64,000 nt of DNA. It comes from Sulfobacillus thermosulfidooxidans DSM 9293 (lineage in GTDB: Bacteria; Bacillota; Sulfobacillia; Sulfobacillales; Sulfobacillaceae). The notes under the pieces are model-generated. The model did no database searches. It saw only the letters and a program-made list of their open reading frames with translations, and had not been told where the DNA came from. This document shows positions 27,188 through 35,549 of the stretch, in pieces. Every line of letters starts with the position of its first letter. Position 1 is the stretch's first letter. The position numbers and the translations under genes are program-made. The DNA lies in the NCBI RefSeq assembly GCF_900176145.1, contig NZ_FWWY01000001.1:625517-689516 (forward strand), written 5' to 3'.

Positions 27188-27787
27188 TTACCGATGCCCC
27201 CATGATGCGGTAATCATCCCTTGTTGTCGATTCCACTTTACGCCTTTAATGTGCTTACGGGGCAATGCCTTCATGCCCCCTTCCTCAACTTCCACATTAA
27301 ACCGGCCTGGTTCGAACCGCACCACGATGGTACCTTTGGCCAATGGGATGACACAGCGTAAAACCGCCCGTAATTTCCACAGCATCATGTAGGTACCAGC
27401 AATATGTTCTGGATTTTGCCAGAGAATCATGTTTCCTAGAGATTCCGCATAGGCGTCTAACGCAATCATTTGATACGTCCATCTAAGAGGCAACCCACGA
27501 AAAATCCCGGGATGAACGCTCGCCAACGCATGATCCATCAGATACTTGTCGGCCCGTTCATATTGTCCCAACTGCAACCATCCACTGATCACTTGCAGAT
27601 GGTTGGCATAACGATGTCGGTATCGCCGGATAATTTCGACGGCTTGGGCTTGGCTAGCGAGACGTACCCAAATGACTAGATATAAAGCAAAAAAGATAAG
27701 AAAAATAATACGCCAGAAGTGGGTACTCCAATACACGCCCACTCCCAGCGCAAGAAGAATTATGAACCGCATGGCTAGGCCATACAC
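27188..27787 (-). CDS. spo0B: Spo0B-like sporulation phosphotransferase
   Basis: Passes phosphate from Spo0F to Spo0A in the sporulation phosphorelay. Two hydrophobic N-terminal segments are followed by YRHRYANHLQVISGWLQLGQ, which fits the Spo0B alpha-helical domain with its phosphorylated His and the NxLQxxxGxxQLG pattern. The C-terminus would be the ATPase-like dimer domain. GTG 27787 is chosen because GAAGGGG lies 7 bases upstream, giving 199 residues, close to the 192 of Bacillus subtilis; an in-frame ATG at 27823 overlaps rpmA without a binding site. Position between rpmA and obg matches Bacillus. The N-terminal membrane anchor is not present in Bacillus Spo0B. Confidence 0.8.
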   Translation of the reverse strand: MYGLAMRFIILLALGVGVYWSTHFWRIIFLIFFALYLVIWVRLASQAQAVEIIRRYRHRYANHLQVISGWLQLGQYERADKYLMDHALASVHPGIFRGLPLRWTYQMIALDAYAESLGNMILWQNPEHIAGTYMMLWKLRAVLRCVIPLAKGTIVVRFEPGRFNVEVEEGGMKALPRKHIKGVKWNRQQGMITASWGHR

Positions 27788-27812
27788 ACCAATAAACCCC
27801 TTCGAACCGCCC

Positions 27813-28091
27813 TTAACCCTCATTGACGGGCAAGATGCGCACTTCGCGCCGATCATGCCCTTTCCGGACAAAAGCTACCGTTCCGTCAACTTTGGCATAG
27901 AGCGTGAAGTCACGGCCCATTCCTACGTTCGTTCCGGGATGAAACTTTGAGCCCCGTTGACGAACAATAATACTTCCGGCAGTGACTAACTGACCTTGAT
28001 GGCGCTTTACTCCCAACATTTTGGGCTTGGAGTCACGGCCGTTACGGGAACTACCGCCTCCCTTTTTGTGAGCAAAGAGTTGTAAACGCAT
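27813..28091 (-). CDS. rpmA: 50S ribosomal protein L27
   Basis: A 92-residue ribosomal protein near the peptidyl transferase centre. The body starts [13 protein letters not shown] and contains GSIIVRQRG. Before it sits a short extension MRLQLFAH, matching the Firmicutes L27 leader that is removed by the Prp protease so that the new N-terminus reaches the active site. The prp gene lies immediately upstream, as expected. GAGGGA lies about 9 bases before the ATG. Confidence 0.98.
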   Translation of the reverse strand: MRLQLFAHKKGGGSSRNGRDSKPKMLGVKRHQGQLVTAGSIIVRQRGSKFHPGTNVGMGRDFTLYAKVDGTVAFVRKGHDRREVRILPVNEG

Positions 28092-28092
28092 G

Positions 28093-28440
28093 CTAATCCC
28101 TCCCTCGCGATCTGTGACGATTTATCGTGTGCTCATGATATTGCACAAATTTGGGTTCGGTATTGGCCAAATCTTGCAATCCTAAACAAAAGGTATCAAT
28201 TATCGCTTGTGCAGCTTCCGATGGAGCTTCATGAAATACCATACTGAGATCCCCTTCATCTAAATGGTAATCCATCGAGATGGGGGCAATCCGTGTTAAT
28301 CCCAACACCAGGGTTTCGGATAAAGCGGATACAGCAGCACAGACAATATCATGACCATAAGGTCCTTGGCCAGCATGACCGGTAATCGTGATTTCCTGCA
28401 CCATACCATGGGTGTCCCGGCCAATTTTCACCTTGATCAC
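28093..28440 (-). CDS. prp: Ribosomal-processing cysteine protease Prp
   Basis: A 115-residue protease of the YsxB/Prp family that cleaves the N-terminal extension of L27. The catalytic pair is visible as His in [11 protein letters not shown] and Cys in [10 protein letters not shown]. It lies 1 base from rpmA and 5 bases from rplU, the standard L21-Prp-L27 arrangement of Firmicutes. Confidence 0.95.
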   Translation of the reverse strand: MIKVKIGRDTHGMVQEITITGHAGQGPYGHDIVCAAVSALSETLVLGLTRIAPISMDYHLDEGDLSMVFHEAPSEAAQAIIDTFCLGLQDLANTEPKFVQYHEHTINRHRSRGRD

Positions 28441-28445
28441 AGAAT

Positions 28446-28766
28446 TTAGACCGTCGCATTGATGCGGTCAATGCGAACCCGGGTTAAGTACTGGCGATGA
28501 CCTTGGCGACGTCGGTAGTTACTCTTGGGCTTATACTTGAATACCAAGATTTTTTCACCACGTTCTTGTCGGACGATGGTGCCCACCACATTGGCGCCTT
28601 GGACATATGGTGTCCCCACAATGGGCTGTCCATTATCATCGACAACCAATAGCAAACGATCAAATGTATATTCATTGCCTTCATCGAGGGGCAATTTTTC
28701 TATCAAAAGTTCTTGTCCAGGGGTCACCCGATATTGCTTTCCCCCTGTCTCAATTACCGCGTACAC
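28446..28766 (-). CDS. rplU: 50S ribosomal protein L21
   Basis: A 106-residue 23S rRNA-binding protein. It starts VYAVIETGGKQYRV and has the C-terminal signature region KYKPKSNYRRRQGHRQYLT. GTG 28766 is chosen because AGGGGG lies 7 bases upstream and the result aligns with the usual L21 start; upstream in-frame starts add about 25 non-homologous residues. It is first of the rplU-prp-rpmA-spo0B-obg unit, behind a promoter embedded in the end of rng. Confidence 0.97.
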   Translation of the reverse strand: MYAVIETGGKQYRVTPGQELLIEKLPLDEGNEYTFDRLLLVVDDNGQPIVGTPYVQGANVVGTIVRQERGEKILVFKYKPKSNYRRRQGHRQYLTRVRIDRINATV

Positions 28767-28812
28767 ACTAAATCCCCCTATTCCATCCATCACCGTGGCA
28801 TTAATCCAATGC

Positions 28813-28841
28813 ATGTTACCATAAATCTTGAAGATCGTCAA
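28813..28841 (-). promoter_or_regulatory. Sigma-A promoter for the rplU-prp-rpmA-spo0B-obg operon
   Basis: TTGACG (28841-28836) and TAACAT (28818-28813) are 17 bases apart on the minus strand. The -35 overlaps the rng stop codon, so the ribosomal protein operon can be started independently of rng. Confidence 0.7.
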
Positions 28842-30754
28842 ACCTCAGAGCAAGGCGGTGGCAACATATTCGAATAGGTTTCTACCTCGTCAAGAGGTAC
28901 TGGGGCCAAATCGATGAGAGACTCTTTATGGTCCTCAACGATGCGCGCCGTCGCGAATGTCCTCAACGCGCGCACAATTTCGACTTGAACCACTTCGCCC
29001 ACTTTGTCCCCCGCCGACTCAATGTCTACAACATAGCCTTCGAGGCGAGCAATTCCGTCTTTCGCGTTACTGGCATGACGTTCTTGAACCAAGACCTCTA
29101 ACCTTTGACCCTCGTGAACCGGAAGTGCCAGCCGTTCCACTTCCTCCCGGGTTCCCACTTTGATAATCTTAATCTCTTCCATCTCACAGTCTTGGGCCCC
29201 ACGAACAAAGACAGCGCGTCCTGTGTTCCGTTCCAGTTCTTTAAGGTTTGTCCCACCGGGACCAATCAAGTGGCTTGCAATGGCGGGATTCGCTTCCGCC
29301 AGGATTGCTTCTGCACCCGATTCTTTGAGGCGCTCGACGATTCGCTGGCGCAGGCGGCGAGCAATCACCTCTTCAGATAAGACATGTCCCCGACCATCAC
29401 ACTGTGGACAAACTCGTGTTAATTGATTAAGGAGTGACTCCCGGACCTTCTTCCGGGTCATTTCCAGTAATCCGAGCCGGGTCAGCCCTAACACGGTGAC
29501 CCGGGTGCGGTCATGGCGTAAAGCACGTTGGAATGTCTTTAAGACTTCGGCCTGGTCTTCTTCATTTTCCATATCGATGAAGTCAATAATCACAATCCCA
29601 CTAATATCCCGTAGCCGAAGTTGGCGTGCAATTTCAATTGCCGCCTCCTTATTGGTGGCTAAGACAGTGTCGGAAAGATCCGTCGATCCCACATTTTTTC
29701 CGGTATTCACATCAATGACCGTTAACGCTTCAGTTTCATCAATAACCAAATATCCCCCGCATTTTAACCAGACACGGCGTTTGACCGCGCGATCAAGCTC
29801 GGCTTCCACCCCCCGCAATTCAAAGAGTGGTACTGTGCCATTATCGAGTTCAATCCGGTGCTTTAAGGCGGGAGAAATAGTTTCCGCGATTTCCCGGGCT
29901 CGGTAAAATGCCTGCTCGTCATCAATCACGAAACGATCGACCGATTCATCCAAATGATCCCGAATGGTTCGGGCAATCAAGCTCGCTTCGCGATGTAATA
30001 ATGCTGGAGCTTTCATGACCCGCGCCTTATGCTTAATGCGTGTCCACATGCGCCGTAAGTAGGCTAAATCGCGAATCAACGCCTTTTGAGAAGCCCCTTC
30101 AGCCACAGTGCGGACAATCAATCCCATTCCTTTGGGGCGGATCTTTTCCGCAATACTTCTCAGCCGCTCGCGTTCCCGTTCAGAATCAATCCGCCGGGAG
30201 ACCCCAATCGTTTCCGAATATGGCGTCAGCACCAGATAACGCCCAGGCAGACTGATGTTGGTCGTCACACGAGCCCCTTTGTTGCCGATGGCTTCTTTAA
30301 CAATCTGCACAACAATTTCCTGGCCCACTTTCAAGACATCTTGAATGGGCCGGGATTTCTTATGATCCCGTTCTTCAGCATGAGCGTCATCCACGTAAAG
30401 AAAACCATTCTTTTCTAACCCCAGATTGACGAACGCCGCTCTCATTCCGGGTAAAACATTTTCGACTTTGCCTTTGTAAATATTGCCTGCCGATTGTTCT
30501 TCATCATCGCGTTCAATATAAAATTCAACCAACTGTCCGGCTTCTAAAATGGCCAAGCGACTTTCGTGAGGCTCATAATTTACCAACAGTTCCTTGAAAA
30601 CTTTTGGTTCCGGCGCCAGAGGAGCGCTATCATCTTGATTTAACGATGCGGCGGCCCCTGGGGATTCGACGCCAGCGTCCCTATTAGCCGCTCCCATAGA
30701 GTCCATCGACTCTGCAGGAAGAATCCCCCAACGGCGACGTTTGCGCCGTGTCAT
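28838..30754 (-). CDS. rng: Ribonuclease G/E family endoribonuclease
   Basis: Single-strand RNA endonuclease for rRNA processing and mRNA decay. It is 638 residues: about 70 disordered residues with a basic start, an S1 domain (GNIYKGKVENVLPGMRAAFVNLG), the RNase H-like/DNase I-like catalytic region with DVNTGKNVGS and VIIDFIDME carrying metal-binding acids, and a zinc-link CPQCDGRG. A C-terminal TRAM-like beta domain follows. ATG 30754 has AAAGGGG 7 bases upstream; a GTG/TTG-type start further up is unlikely. It lies between spoIVFB and rplU, where Clostridia often carry it. Confidence 0.95.
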   Translation of the reverse strand: MTRRKRRRWGILPAESMDSMGAANRDAGVESPGAAASLNQDDSAPLAPEPKVFKELLVNYEPHESRLAILEAGQLVEFYIERDDEEQSAGNIYKGKVENVLPGMRAAFVNLGLEKNGFLYVDDAHAEERDHKKSRPIQDVLKVGQEIVVQIVKEAIGNKGARVTTNISLPGRYLVLTPYSETIGVSRRIDSERERERLRSIAEKIRPKGMGLIVRTVAEGASQKALIRDLAYLRRMWTRIKHKARVMKAPALLHREASLIARTIRDHLDESVDRFVIDDEQAFYRAREIAETISPALKHRIELDNGTVPLFELRGVEAELDRAVKRRVWLKCGGYLVIDETEALTVIDVNTGKNVGSTDLSDTVLATNKEAAIEIARQLRLRDISGIVIIDFIDMENEEDQAEVLKTFQRALRHDRTRVTVLGLTRLGLLEMTRKKVRESLLNQLTRVCPQCDGRGHVLSEEVIARRLRQRIVERLKESGAEAILAEANPAIASHLIGPGGTNLKELERNTGRAVFVRGAQDCEMEEIKIIKVGTREEVERLALPVHEGQRLEVLVQERHASNAKDGIARLEGYVVDIESAGDKVGEVVQVEIVRALRTFATARIVEDHKESLIDLAPVPLDEVETYSNMLPPPCSEV

Positions 30755-30840
30755 GAATGGACCCCTTTCCACAACAGTGACAAAAAAATGAAAATCTTAG
30801 GCATTAAATTATAGGGCTTCTTCACCAATGCCTTGTTTCT

Positions 30841-30868
30841 ATCATACCATGACCTGGTAATGGGTCAA
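30841..30868 (-). promoter_or_regulatory. Sigma-A promoter for rng
   Basis: TTGACC (30868-30863) and TATGAT (30846-30841), 16 bases apart, on the minus strand at the end of spoIVFB. About 85 bases of leader follow before the rng start, a length that could hold regulatory structure. Confidence 0.65.
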
Positions 30869-31731
30869 CGATGCGTCAACAATTCGCGAAGACTTATGCC
30901 TGGCCCATAATCATGAAGCCCCTGCAATAAGTCCTCTTCATATAGAATGCCCATTTTTTTCATATCAGGGGATAAGATCACCACCCGGTGATATTTCATC
31001 GGCCGCATCACTTTTAACACATCTTTAAGGGGTGTATCACAGTGCACGGCGAAATCATCTAACGTCCAAATCGGCTTTTTTTGGAACCATCCCGCCCTCA
31101 AATTCAAATCCCGTACGATAAGATAAGGGGCAGTATCATCCGAATGGAGAGCCCCCCAATGAAGAAACAACGCGAAAAGTCCTAAGCTTAAAAGAGGGCG
31201 GGGAGTTAAAAAAGATAAGACCGTGATCACAAAAAGGATCCGTGCCAGCCAAACTCCGCCTTGAATCACGCGTTGTTGAGCGGCTTCATATCCAATTTTT
31301 CGCGCCCAAAACAAACGGGCCAAGTGGCCTCCATCCAACGGAGCAACGGGCAAGAGATTTAGAAGGCCAATAGCCAAGTTAAAGTGAATAAATTCGTGGA
31401 TCCACCGGGGCTCAACGGGCAGCCACGGTGCAGCGAGCCATGCGACAGAAGCCAAAATAAAGTTTTGTAACGGGCCCACGACGGCAATCATGGCTTCCAC
31501 ATAAGGTTCTTGGTGATTCATCCCAGCAATCCGGGCAATACCTCCGAATGGCCAAATTTCTATGCGTTCCACGGTGGTCCCGTAACTTTCAGCGATGACA
31601 GCATGAGTGAGTTCATGAAGTGTCACCACAAAAAAAGCCAAAGCCATGCGAAGGCCCTGACCCACAAATATATAGACAAGAAGAAGCACAACAAACCATG
31701 GATTAACCGAAATCTTACGCCACAAACCCAT
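30865..31731 (-). CDS. spoIVFB: SpoIVFB-like intramembrane site-2 metalloprotease with CBS-like tail
   Basis: Membrane metalloprotease of family M50B; in Bacillus it cuts pro-sigma-K in the mother cell. It is 288 residues with about six membrane segments, the zinc motif HELTHAV (HExxH) and the second motif NLLPVAPLDGGH (NPDG type). A C-terminal region of about 80 residues looks like the CBS domain of SpoIVFB. AGGAGG precedes ATG 31731 by 8 bases. It lies directly downstream of its partner spoIVFA. Confidence 0.92.
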   Translation of the reverse strand: MGLWRKISVNPWFVVLLLVYIFVGQGLRMALAFFVVTLHELTHAVIAESYGTTVERIEIWPFGGIARIAGMNHQEPYVEAMIAVVGPLQNFILASVAWLAAPWLPVEPRWIHEFIHFNLAIGLLNLLPVAPLDGGHLARLFWARKIGYEAAQQRVIQGGVWLARILFVITVLSFLTPRPLLSLGLFALFLHWGALHSDDTAPYLIVRDLNLRAGWFQKKPIWTLDDFAVHCDTPLKDVLKVMRPMKYHRVVILSPDMKKMGILYEEDLLQGLHDYGPGISLRELLTHR

Positions 31732-31750
31732 AGCAGCATCCTCCTAGAGT

Positions 31751-32320
31751 CTAGTGGCGTAACCAATCGGTGCCAAAGTATTCTGGTGCCAAAGGATTAA
31801 CCGGTAACTGATCGCGCGTCACAGCAATCTGGATAACGCCATTCATCTGTCCGAGAGTTTGGCGTGCCAACACAACTTGTCCCGGATGAACCCACACCTT
31901 CCGCAATCCTAAAAATTGTACGCGAATAGTCCCGAGACTTAGGGTCAGGTCATGACCATTCACCGAGAGTACCTTAGCTGAAGCGGGCGCTAGTACATTA
32001 CTGATGCCCGGGGTGTATACCGTAATCCGTGGAACAAAGCGCACGCTTCCTCGATCTTTATGCCAGCCAAAGGCGACACCCAAAGTTGCAGGCTGGCTGA
32101 GAGGGGCGGTTAATGGGTGACTTGCTGGAGTTTGAAACCGAACATGGGACCATGAGCCGTTTGAGCTGATTACGCGGTGAACCCATGTGCGAAAATCGCT
32201 GGACAATCCGGGTGGGAAGATCTTCGTCAGGTAAATAACACTGATCAATCCGAGAGCCAGCCACCACTTCCAATGTTTCGCCTTGTGCGCGGAGGATTTG
32301 ATAACCGGTGTCCCGTGCAT
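31751..32320 (-). CDS. spoIVFA: SpoIVFA-like regulator, M23-like domain
   Basis: Partner that holds and inhibits the SpoIVFB protease at the forespore membrane. It is 189 residues: a basic cytoplasmic N-terminus, one membrane segment (WWLALGLISVIYL), then an extracytoplasmic lysostaphin-like (M23) beta domain without an obvious zinc site (APASAKVLSVNGHDLTLSLG). AAGGAGG precedes ATG 32320. Gene pairing with spoIVFB supports the call more than the rather divergent sequence does. Confidence 0.82.
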   Translation of the reverse strand: MHGTPVIKSSAHKAKHWKWWLALGLISVIYLTKIFPPGLSSDFRTWVHRVISSNGSWSHVRFQTPASHPLTAPLSQPATLGVAFGWHKDRGSVRFVPRITVYTPGISNVLAPASAKVLSVNGHDLTLSLGTIRVQFLGLRKVWVHPGQVVLARQTLGQMNGVIQIAVTRDQLPVNPLAPEYFGTDWLRH

Positions 32321-32478
32321 TGTTCGGCCTCCTTGTCCTATCCGTCACCACATCATATGCGTTCTGCAGCCATTCATGCGTCGCCTTGTTCTGAGTTGGG
32401 CAATCAGGCCTCTTCACACCGGTCATTGATTCTCCCGGAACGCAGATGGTATGATGCAAGCAAGAAGGGAAGATCTGT

Positions 32479-32739
32479 ATGGCACCATGGTTAGCGTTAA
32501 CAATTGCACTGGTTTTTGTTTTTGTCGGGACATATTTACAAAAGCGGGCGTTTAGGGTATGGCAAATGCCGCGGTATCTGGCCAAAAGCTGGGTTCGTTA
32601 CTCATTAATGTTAGTCACCATCATTGTACTCGGGTTTCCCTCCATTACGGGCTATGGTTGGTTAGCACCCATTTATGGTACCGTCATCGGCTTTTTGGGG
32701 GGACGCCAAGCAGACTGGGAAGAAGCATGTAAAGATTAG
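32479..32739 (+). CDS. Small membrane protein, unknown function
   Basis: An 86-residue protein with an N-terminal hydrophobic segment, a basic cytoplasmic stretch (QKRAFRVWQMPRYLAKSW) and two further hydrophobic segments ending in an acidic tail. GAAGGGA lies upstream of ATG 32479. It is the only plus-strand gene between 20.5 and 46 kb and is divergent from spoIVFA. No family recognised. Confidence 0.6.
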   Translation: MAPWLALTIALVFVFVGTYLQKRAFRVWQMPRYLAKSWVRYSLMLVTIIVLGFPSITGYGWLAPIYGTVIGFLGGRQADWEEACKD

Positions 32740-32753
32740 TCACAGGGTGCGGT

Positions 32754-32915
32754 CTAAAAATCTACCGATTTCGAGGACTTTTTAGTGGCACGGCGTGCAG
32801 ACCGTGCCTTCTTCTTTTCGAGATGCGTTAAGCGTTGTTCAATGCGGGCAAGTACCGCAAAAATGGCTAAGAAGAGCGCACCATCCACGGCTAAGAGCAC
32901 AATAATCCATGTCAT
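32754..32915 (-). CDS. 53-residue single-pass protein with basic coiled-coil tail
   Basis: One membrane segment (WIIVLLAVDGALFLAIFAVLA) followed by a charged helix RIEQRLTHLEKKKA and a Lys/Arg/Ser-rich end. AAGGGG lies 10 bases before ATG 32915. It follows the PAP2 gene by 44 bases on the same strand. The layout suggests a small membrane-tethered or oligomerising protein; no family recognised. Confidence 0.55.
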   Translation of the reverse strand: MTWIIVLLAVDGALFLAIFAVLARIEQRLTHLEKKKARSARRATKKSSKSVDF

Positions 32916-32959
32916 CAACTCACTATCCCCTTCTTTCATCCCCCTTGCCCTGTATGGGA

Positions 32960-33583
32960 TTAGCCAAGACGCCGACCATAGCGTTGAGACACTTGGGGTC
33001 GAAAGCGAAATAACCGAAATAGCCACATCACGAGACCTTCTAAATGCCGATGCCATGCCAGCACAATAAAGCCAGCAATCATTCCGATCGCGTCACCCGC
33101 TAGGACATCTGTCGGCCAGTGAACACCCACAAAGACCCGAGCTATGCTAATGGCTGCTGCCAACAATGTGGCCCACCAACCATCCCGCCGTCCCGCATAA
33201 AATAGTGCGATCGCAAAGGCAAAACTGCCCGTAGCATGATCACTAGGAAATGAGGTATCCGGAGCATGGGAAATCAATAAGTGCACCATTTTCGGTTCAA
33301 AGACAAAGGGTCTCGGGCGATACGGTAAAACATGGGATAAAGTCATAGACACTGCCAGACTTAAAAAACCAGCCACGGTCGCATACACCACAGCGCGCCG
33401 TGCACGGTTCTGCCGCAAGGGCGGCCAAAACCACAACAATAAGAAAATCCCGGCCCAAATTTCTACGGCATCTTTCGCGAGAACAATCGCGAGATCGTTG
33501 AGTAATGGGCTAATGGTCGCCCACGAATTAATCACATGAAACCAATGTCGGTCAAACGCCGGAATAGGAAAATTAGTCGTCAA
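32960..33583 (-). CDS. PAP2-family phosphatase, BcrC-like undecaprenyl-pyrophosphate phosphatase
   Basis: A 207-residue membrane phosphatase that probably recycles the lipid carrier of peptidoglycan synthesis. The three PAP2 motifs are present: LPYRPRPF (KxxxxxxRP region), FPSDHATGSF and RVFVGVHWPTDVLAGD. The variant PSDH rather than PSGH is typical of BcrC/YwoA proteins. TTG 33583 is chosen because AAGGTGG lies 7 bases upstream and an upstream ATG would overlap rodA. It lies 22 bases after rodA, which suits a shared envelope role. Confidence 0.85.
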   Translation of the reverse strand: MTTNFPIPAFDRHWFHVINSWATISPLLNDLAIVLAKDAVEIWAGIFLLLWFWPPLRQNRARRAVVYATVAGFLSLAVSMTLSHVLPYRPRPFVFEPKMVHLLISHAPDTSFPSDHATGSFAFAIALFYAGRRDGWWATLLAAAISIARVFVGVHWPTDVLAGDAIGMIAGFIVLAWHRHLEGLVMWLFRLFRFRPQVSQRYGRRLG

Positions 33584-33605
33584 TCCGTTGCCACCTTTAA
33601 TGAAT

Positions 33606-34781
33606 TTAAGTGTTCTTGCTATACACAACCTGTGTGACAGGAGCACTACGGTTATAGGATAGATCATGCCGGCGCATGTAAACATTGAGTAAAATGCCAA
33701 TGCCAGCCGAGTCGGCAAGAAATGCCGAACCCCCATAACTCATAAAGGGCAAAGGCACGCCGGCCACAGGCATAATACCCGAAACCATTCCCGCACTCTC
33801 AATCACGTGAAACGCAAACATCGAAACTACCCCGGTGGCCAGTAACATCCCATAGCGATCTTTGGCTTGATTCGCAATGTAGATGCCCCGTGCCAATAAC
33901 AAGAGATATACCAACAAAAGCGCCATTGACCCAACAAATCCCAACTCTTCAGCGACGACCGCAAAAATAAAGTCGGTATACGATTCGGGCAAAAAGCTTA
34001 GCTGGTTAAAATGCGCGGTAAAGATTCCTGTCCCGAAAAGTCCGCCACTGCCGACCGCGATGCGCGATTGAATCACGTTAAAACCGGCTCCTAAGGGATC
34101 CTTGTTAGGATTAAGAAAAATAATGAGCCGGTTCAATTGATATTGATGCATCGGAATAGGAATATGAAACCGGTAGTGCAGATAAATCCACAAAATAACT
34201 ATCAGTAGACCGCCTGGAAAAATAATGACCAATTTCCACCACGAGGCTCCTGCCATAAACAACATACCCGCTGTTATCGCCACAAAGACCAGTGTTGTTC
34301 CCAAGTCCGGCTGTTTTAACACCAGCAACATCGGGAGAAGCACATGGAGTCCCGGCGAGATAAAATCTTTCCAATGCGTCAGTCGCTGTTTTTGGCTCAG
34401 ATGAGTTGCGAGCGTAATAACAATGGCGATTTTCGCAAACTCTGAAGGCTGAAGCTGAAAGGGCCCCACATTAATCCAGCGCTGGGCTCCGAGTGCCGTA
34501 TGACCTTTGACCAGCACAAAAGCCAACAGGAGGACTGATGTCCAATATAAATAAGGACTAATGACCCGGAACTTTTCATAAGGGACCCAGGCCACAATGG
34601 CCATGGTCAAAAGACCGAGAAATATCCAGGCGAGTTGGCGATGGACGAAATAGAGCTGTGATCCCGGGGATAATAAGGGTTTGGTTGCGCTGCCAATAAC
34701 AAAGAGACTTAATCCTGATATCAACAGCACAATCAGAACGGTAAGGATATCAATGTTTTTCCAGATGCTTTTCGAGTGCAT
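33606..34781 (-). CDS. rodA: RodA/FtsW/SpoVE-family peptidoglycan polymerase
   Basis: SEDS glycosyltransferase that polymerises glycan strands; with ten membrane segments and 391 residues it has normal length. GAQRWINVGPFQLQPSEFAKI is the conserved catalytic-side loop, and PVAGVPLPFMSYGGSAF is the family signature. It lies just upstream of the min operon on the same strand and near mreBCD, which favours RodA (elongation) over FtsW or SpoVE, though this is context-based. The binding site before ATG 34781 is CGAGG. Confidence 0.92.
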   Translation of the reverse strand: MHSKSIWKNIDILTVLIVLLISGLSLFVIGSATKPLLSPGSQLYFVHRQLAWIFLGLLTMAIVAWVPYEKFRVISPYLYWTSVLLLAFVLVKGHTALGAQRWINVGPFQLQPSEFAKIAIVITLATHLSQKQRLTHWKDFISPGLHVLLPMLLVLKQPDLGTTLVFVAITAGMLFMAGASWWKLVIIFPGGLLIVILWIYLHYRFHIPIPMHQYQLNRLIIFLNPNKDPLGAGFNVIQSRIAVGSGGLFGTGIFTAHFNQLSFLPESYTDFIFAVVAEELGFVGSMALLLVYLLLLARGIYIANQAKDRYGMLLATGVVSMFAFHVIESAGMVSGIMPVAGVPLPFMSYGGSAFLADSAGIGILLNVYMRRHDLSYNRSAPVTQVVYSKNT

Positions 34782-35265
34782 GCTTTAACCTCGCTTAATC
34801 CATTCACCTTGTGCGTCTCATCCCGATTTCTCTCAAGAGGATACCCACGATTTCTGCAACCGCAAAATATGACGACACGGATTGCTGCTAGTGGGACGTC
34901 ATGACAAATAAATTGTTCGATTGGGATATTGTAAACCCGAACCGAACTTGTCCGTGCTTATGCTCAGATTGCCTTAATCATACCTTGGCGCCCGTAAGGA
35001 TTCAAGAAGCAAACGCCTTTCCTTCTTCTTCCTGGTGTTCGGCAGGTGCTATCAAGACCCTGCCTTTTAATTTAGAGCAGCGACTAAAAAACCGCATGAG
35101 ATGCACATGAGAAGGGGATAAAAGATTTTTTCATCTCATCATTCAGCTTGCATCAGAAAAAGCTCGGGAAAACGAGAAACCCGCACAAAATCATAAAGCT
35201 GCAAGCTCTCCCTCAATGGATTTGGAAGAGAGGTTGCAGCAAAGTCGCAATATGATTACAACGTC
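34782..35265. other. 484-base gap between rodA and minE, no confident gene
   Basis: No ORF here has a good start and family match. On the minus strand after minE there is a long-range pairing (AGCTTGCA near 35150 with TGCAAGCT near 35205) and a small CTCG/CGAG hairpin followed by five Ts, which could end the min transcript. The plus-strand frame at 34901-35110, with a CPCLCSDC cluster, has no supporting features. The rodA promoter should also lie here but none is convincing. Confidence 0.5.
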
Positions 35266-35532
35266 CTATACGGAATGGTGCTTGACTTTGCGTATGGGAA
35301 TATTGGCTACAAGAGCCATGGCATCATCATGTCTGGAAAAATCGACCCGAAATCCCTGGTCATCAATATCCATATACTCCGATATGACCTTAAGCAGATC
35401 GTTTTTCAGATTTTCGAGCGCTTGAGGTGAGAGGCTTGCACGGTCATGCACCAAAACCAGACGAAGCCGCTCTTTTGCCACGTCCTTGCTCGCATCCTCA
35501 CGCCCGAAAACCCGTGCGAACAAATCAAACAT
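35266..35532 (-). CDS. minE: Cell division topological specificity factor MinE
   Basis: An 88-residue protein that drives MinD ATP hydrolysis and positions the division inhibitor. It begins with a hydrophobic amphipathic MFDLFARVF, as MinE does, followed by AKERLRLVLVHDRA and the LKNDLLKVISEYMDID dimer region. ATG 35532 follows GGAGGG by 6 bases. Bacillus uses DivIVA instead, whereas Clostridia and this organism have a full minCDE set. It is last in the operon. Confidence 0.95.
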   Translation of the reverse strand: MFDLFARVFGREDASKDVAKERLRLVLVHDRASLSPQALENLKNDLLKVISEYMDIDDQGFRVDFSRHDDAMALVANIPIRKVKHHSV

Positions 35533-35549
35533 GGACCGCCCTCCCCTAC

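Noticed and set aside
34901-35110. Plus-strand 69-residue frame with a CPCLCSDC cluster between rodA and minE
   Set aside because: Weak start, no ribosome binding site, composition unlike neighbouring genes, no family resemblance.
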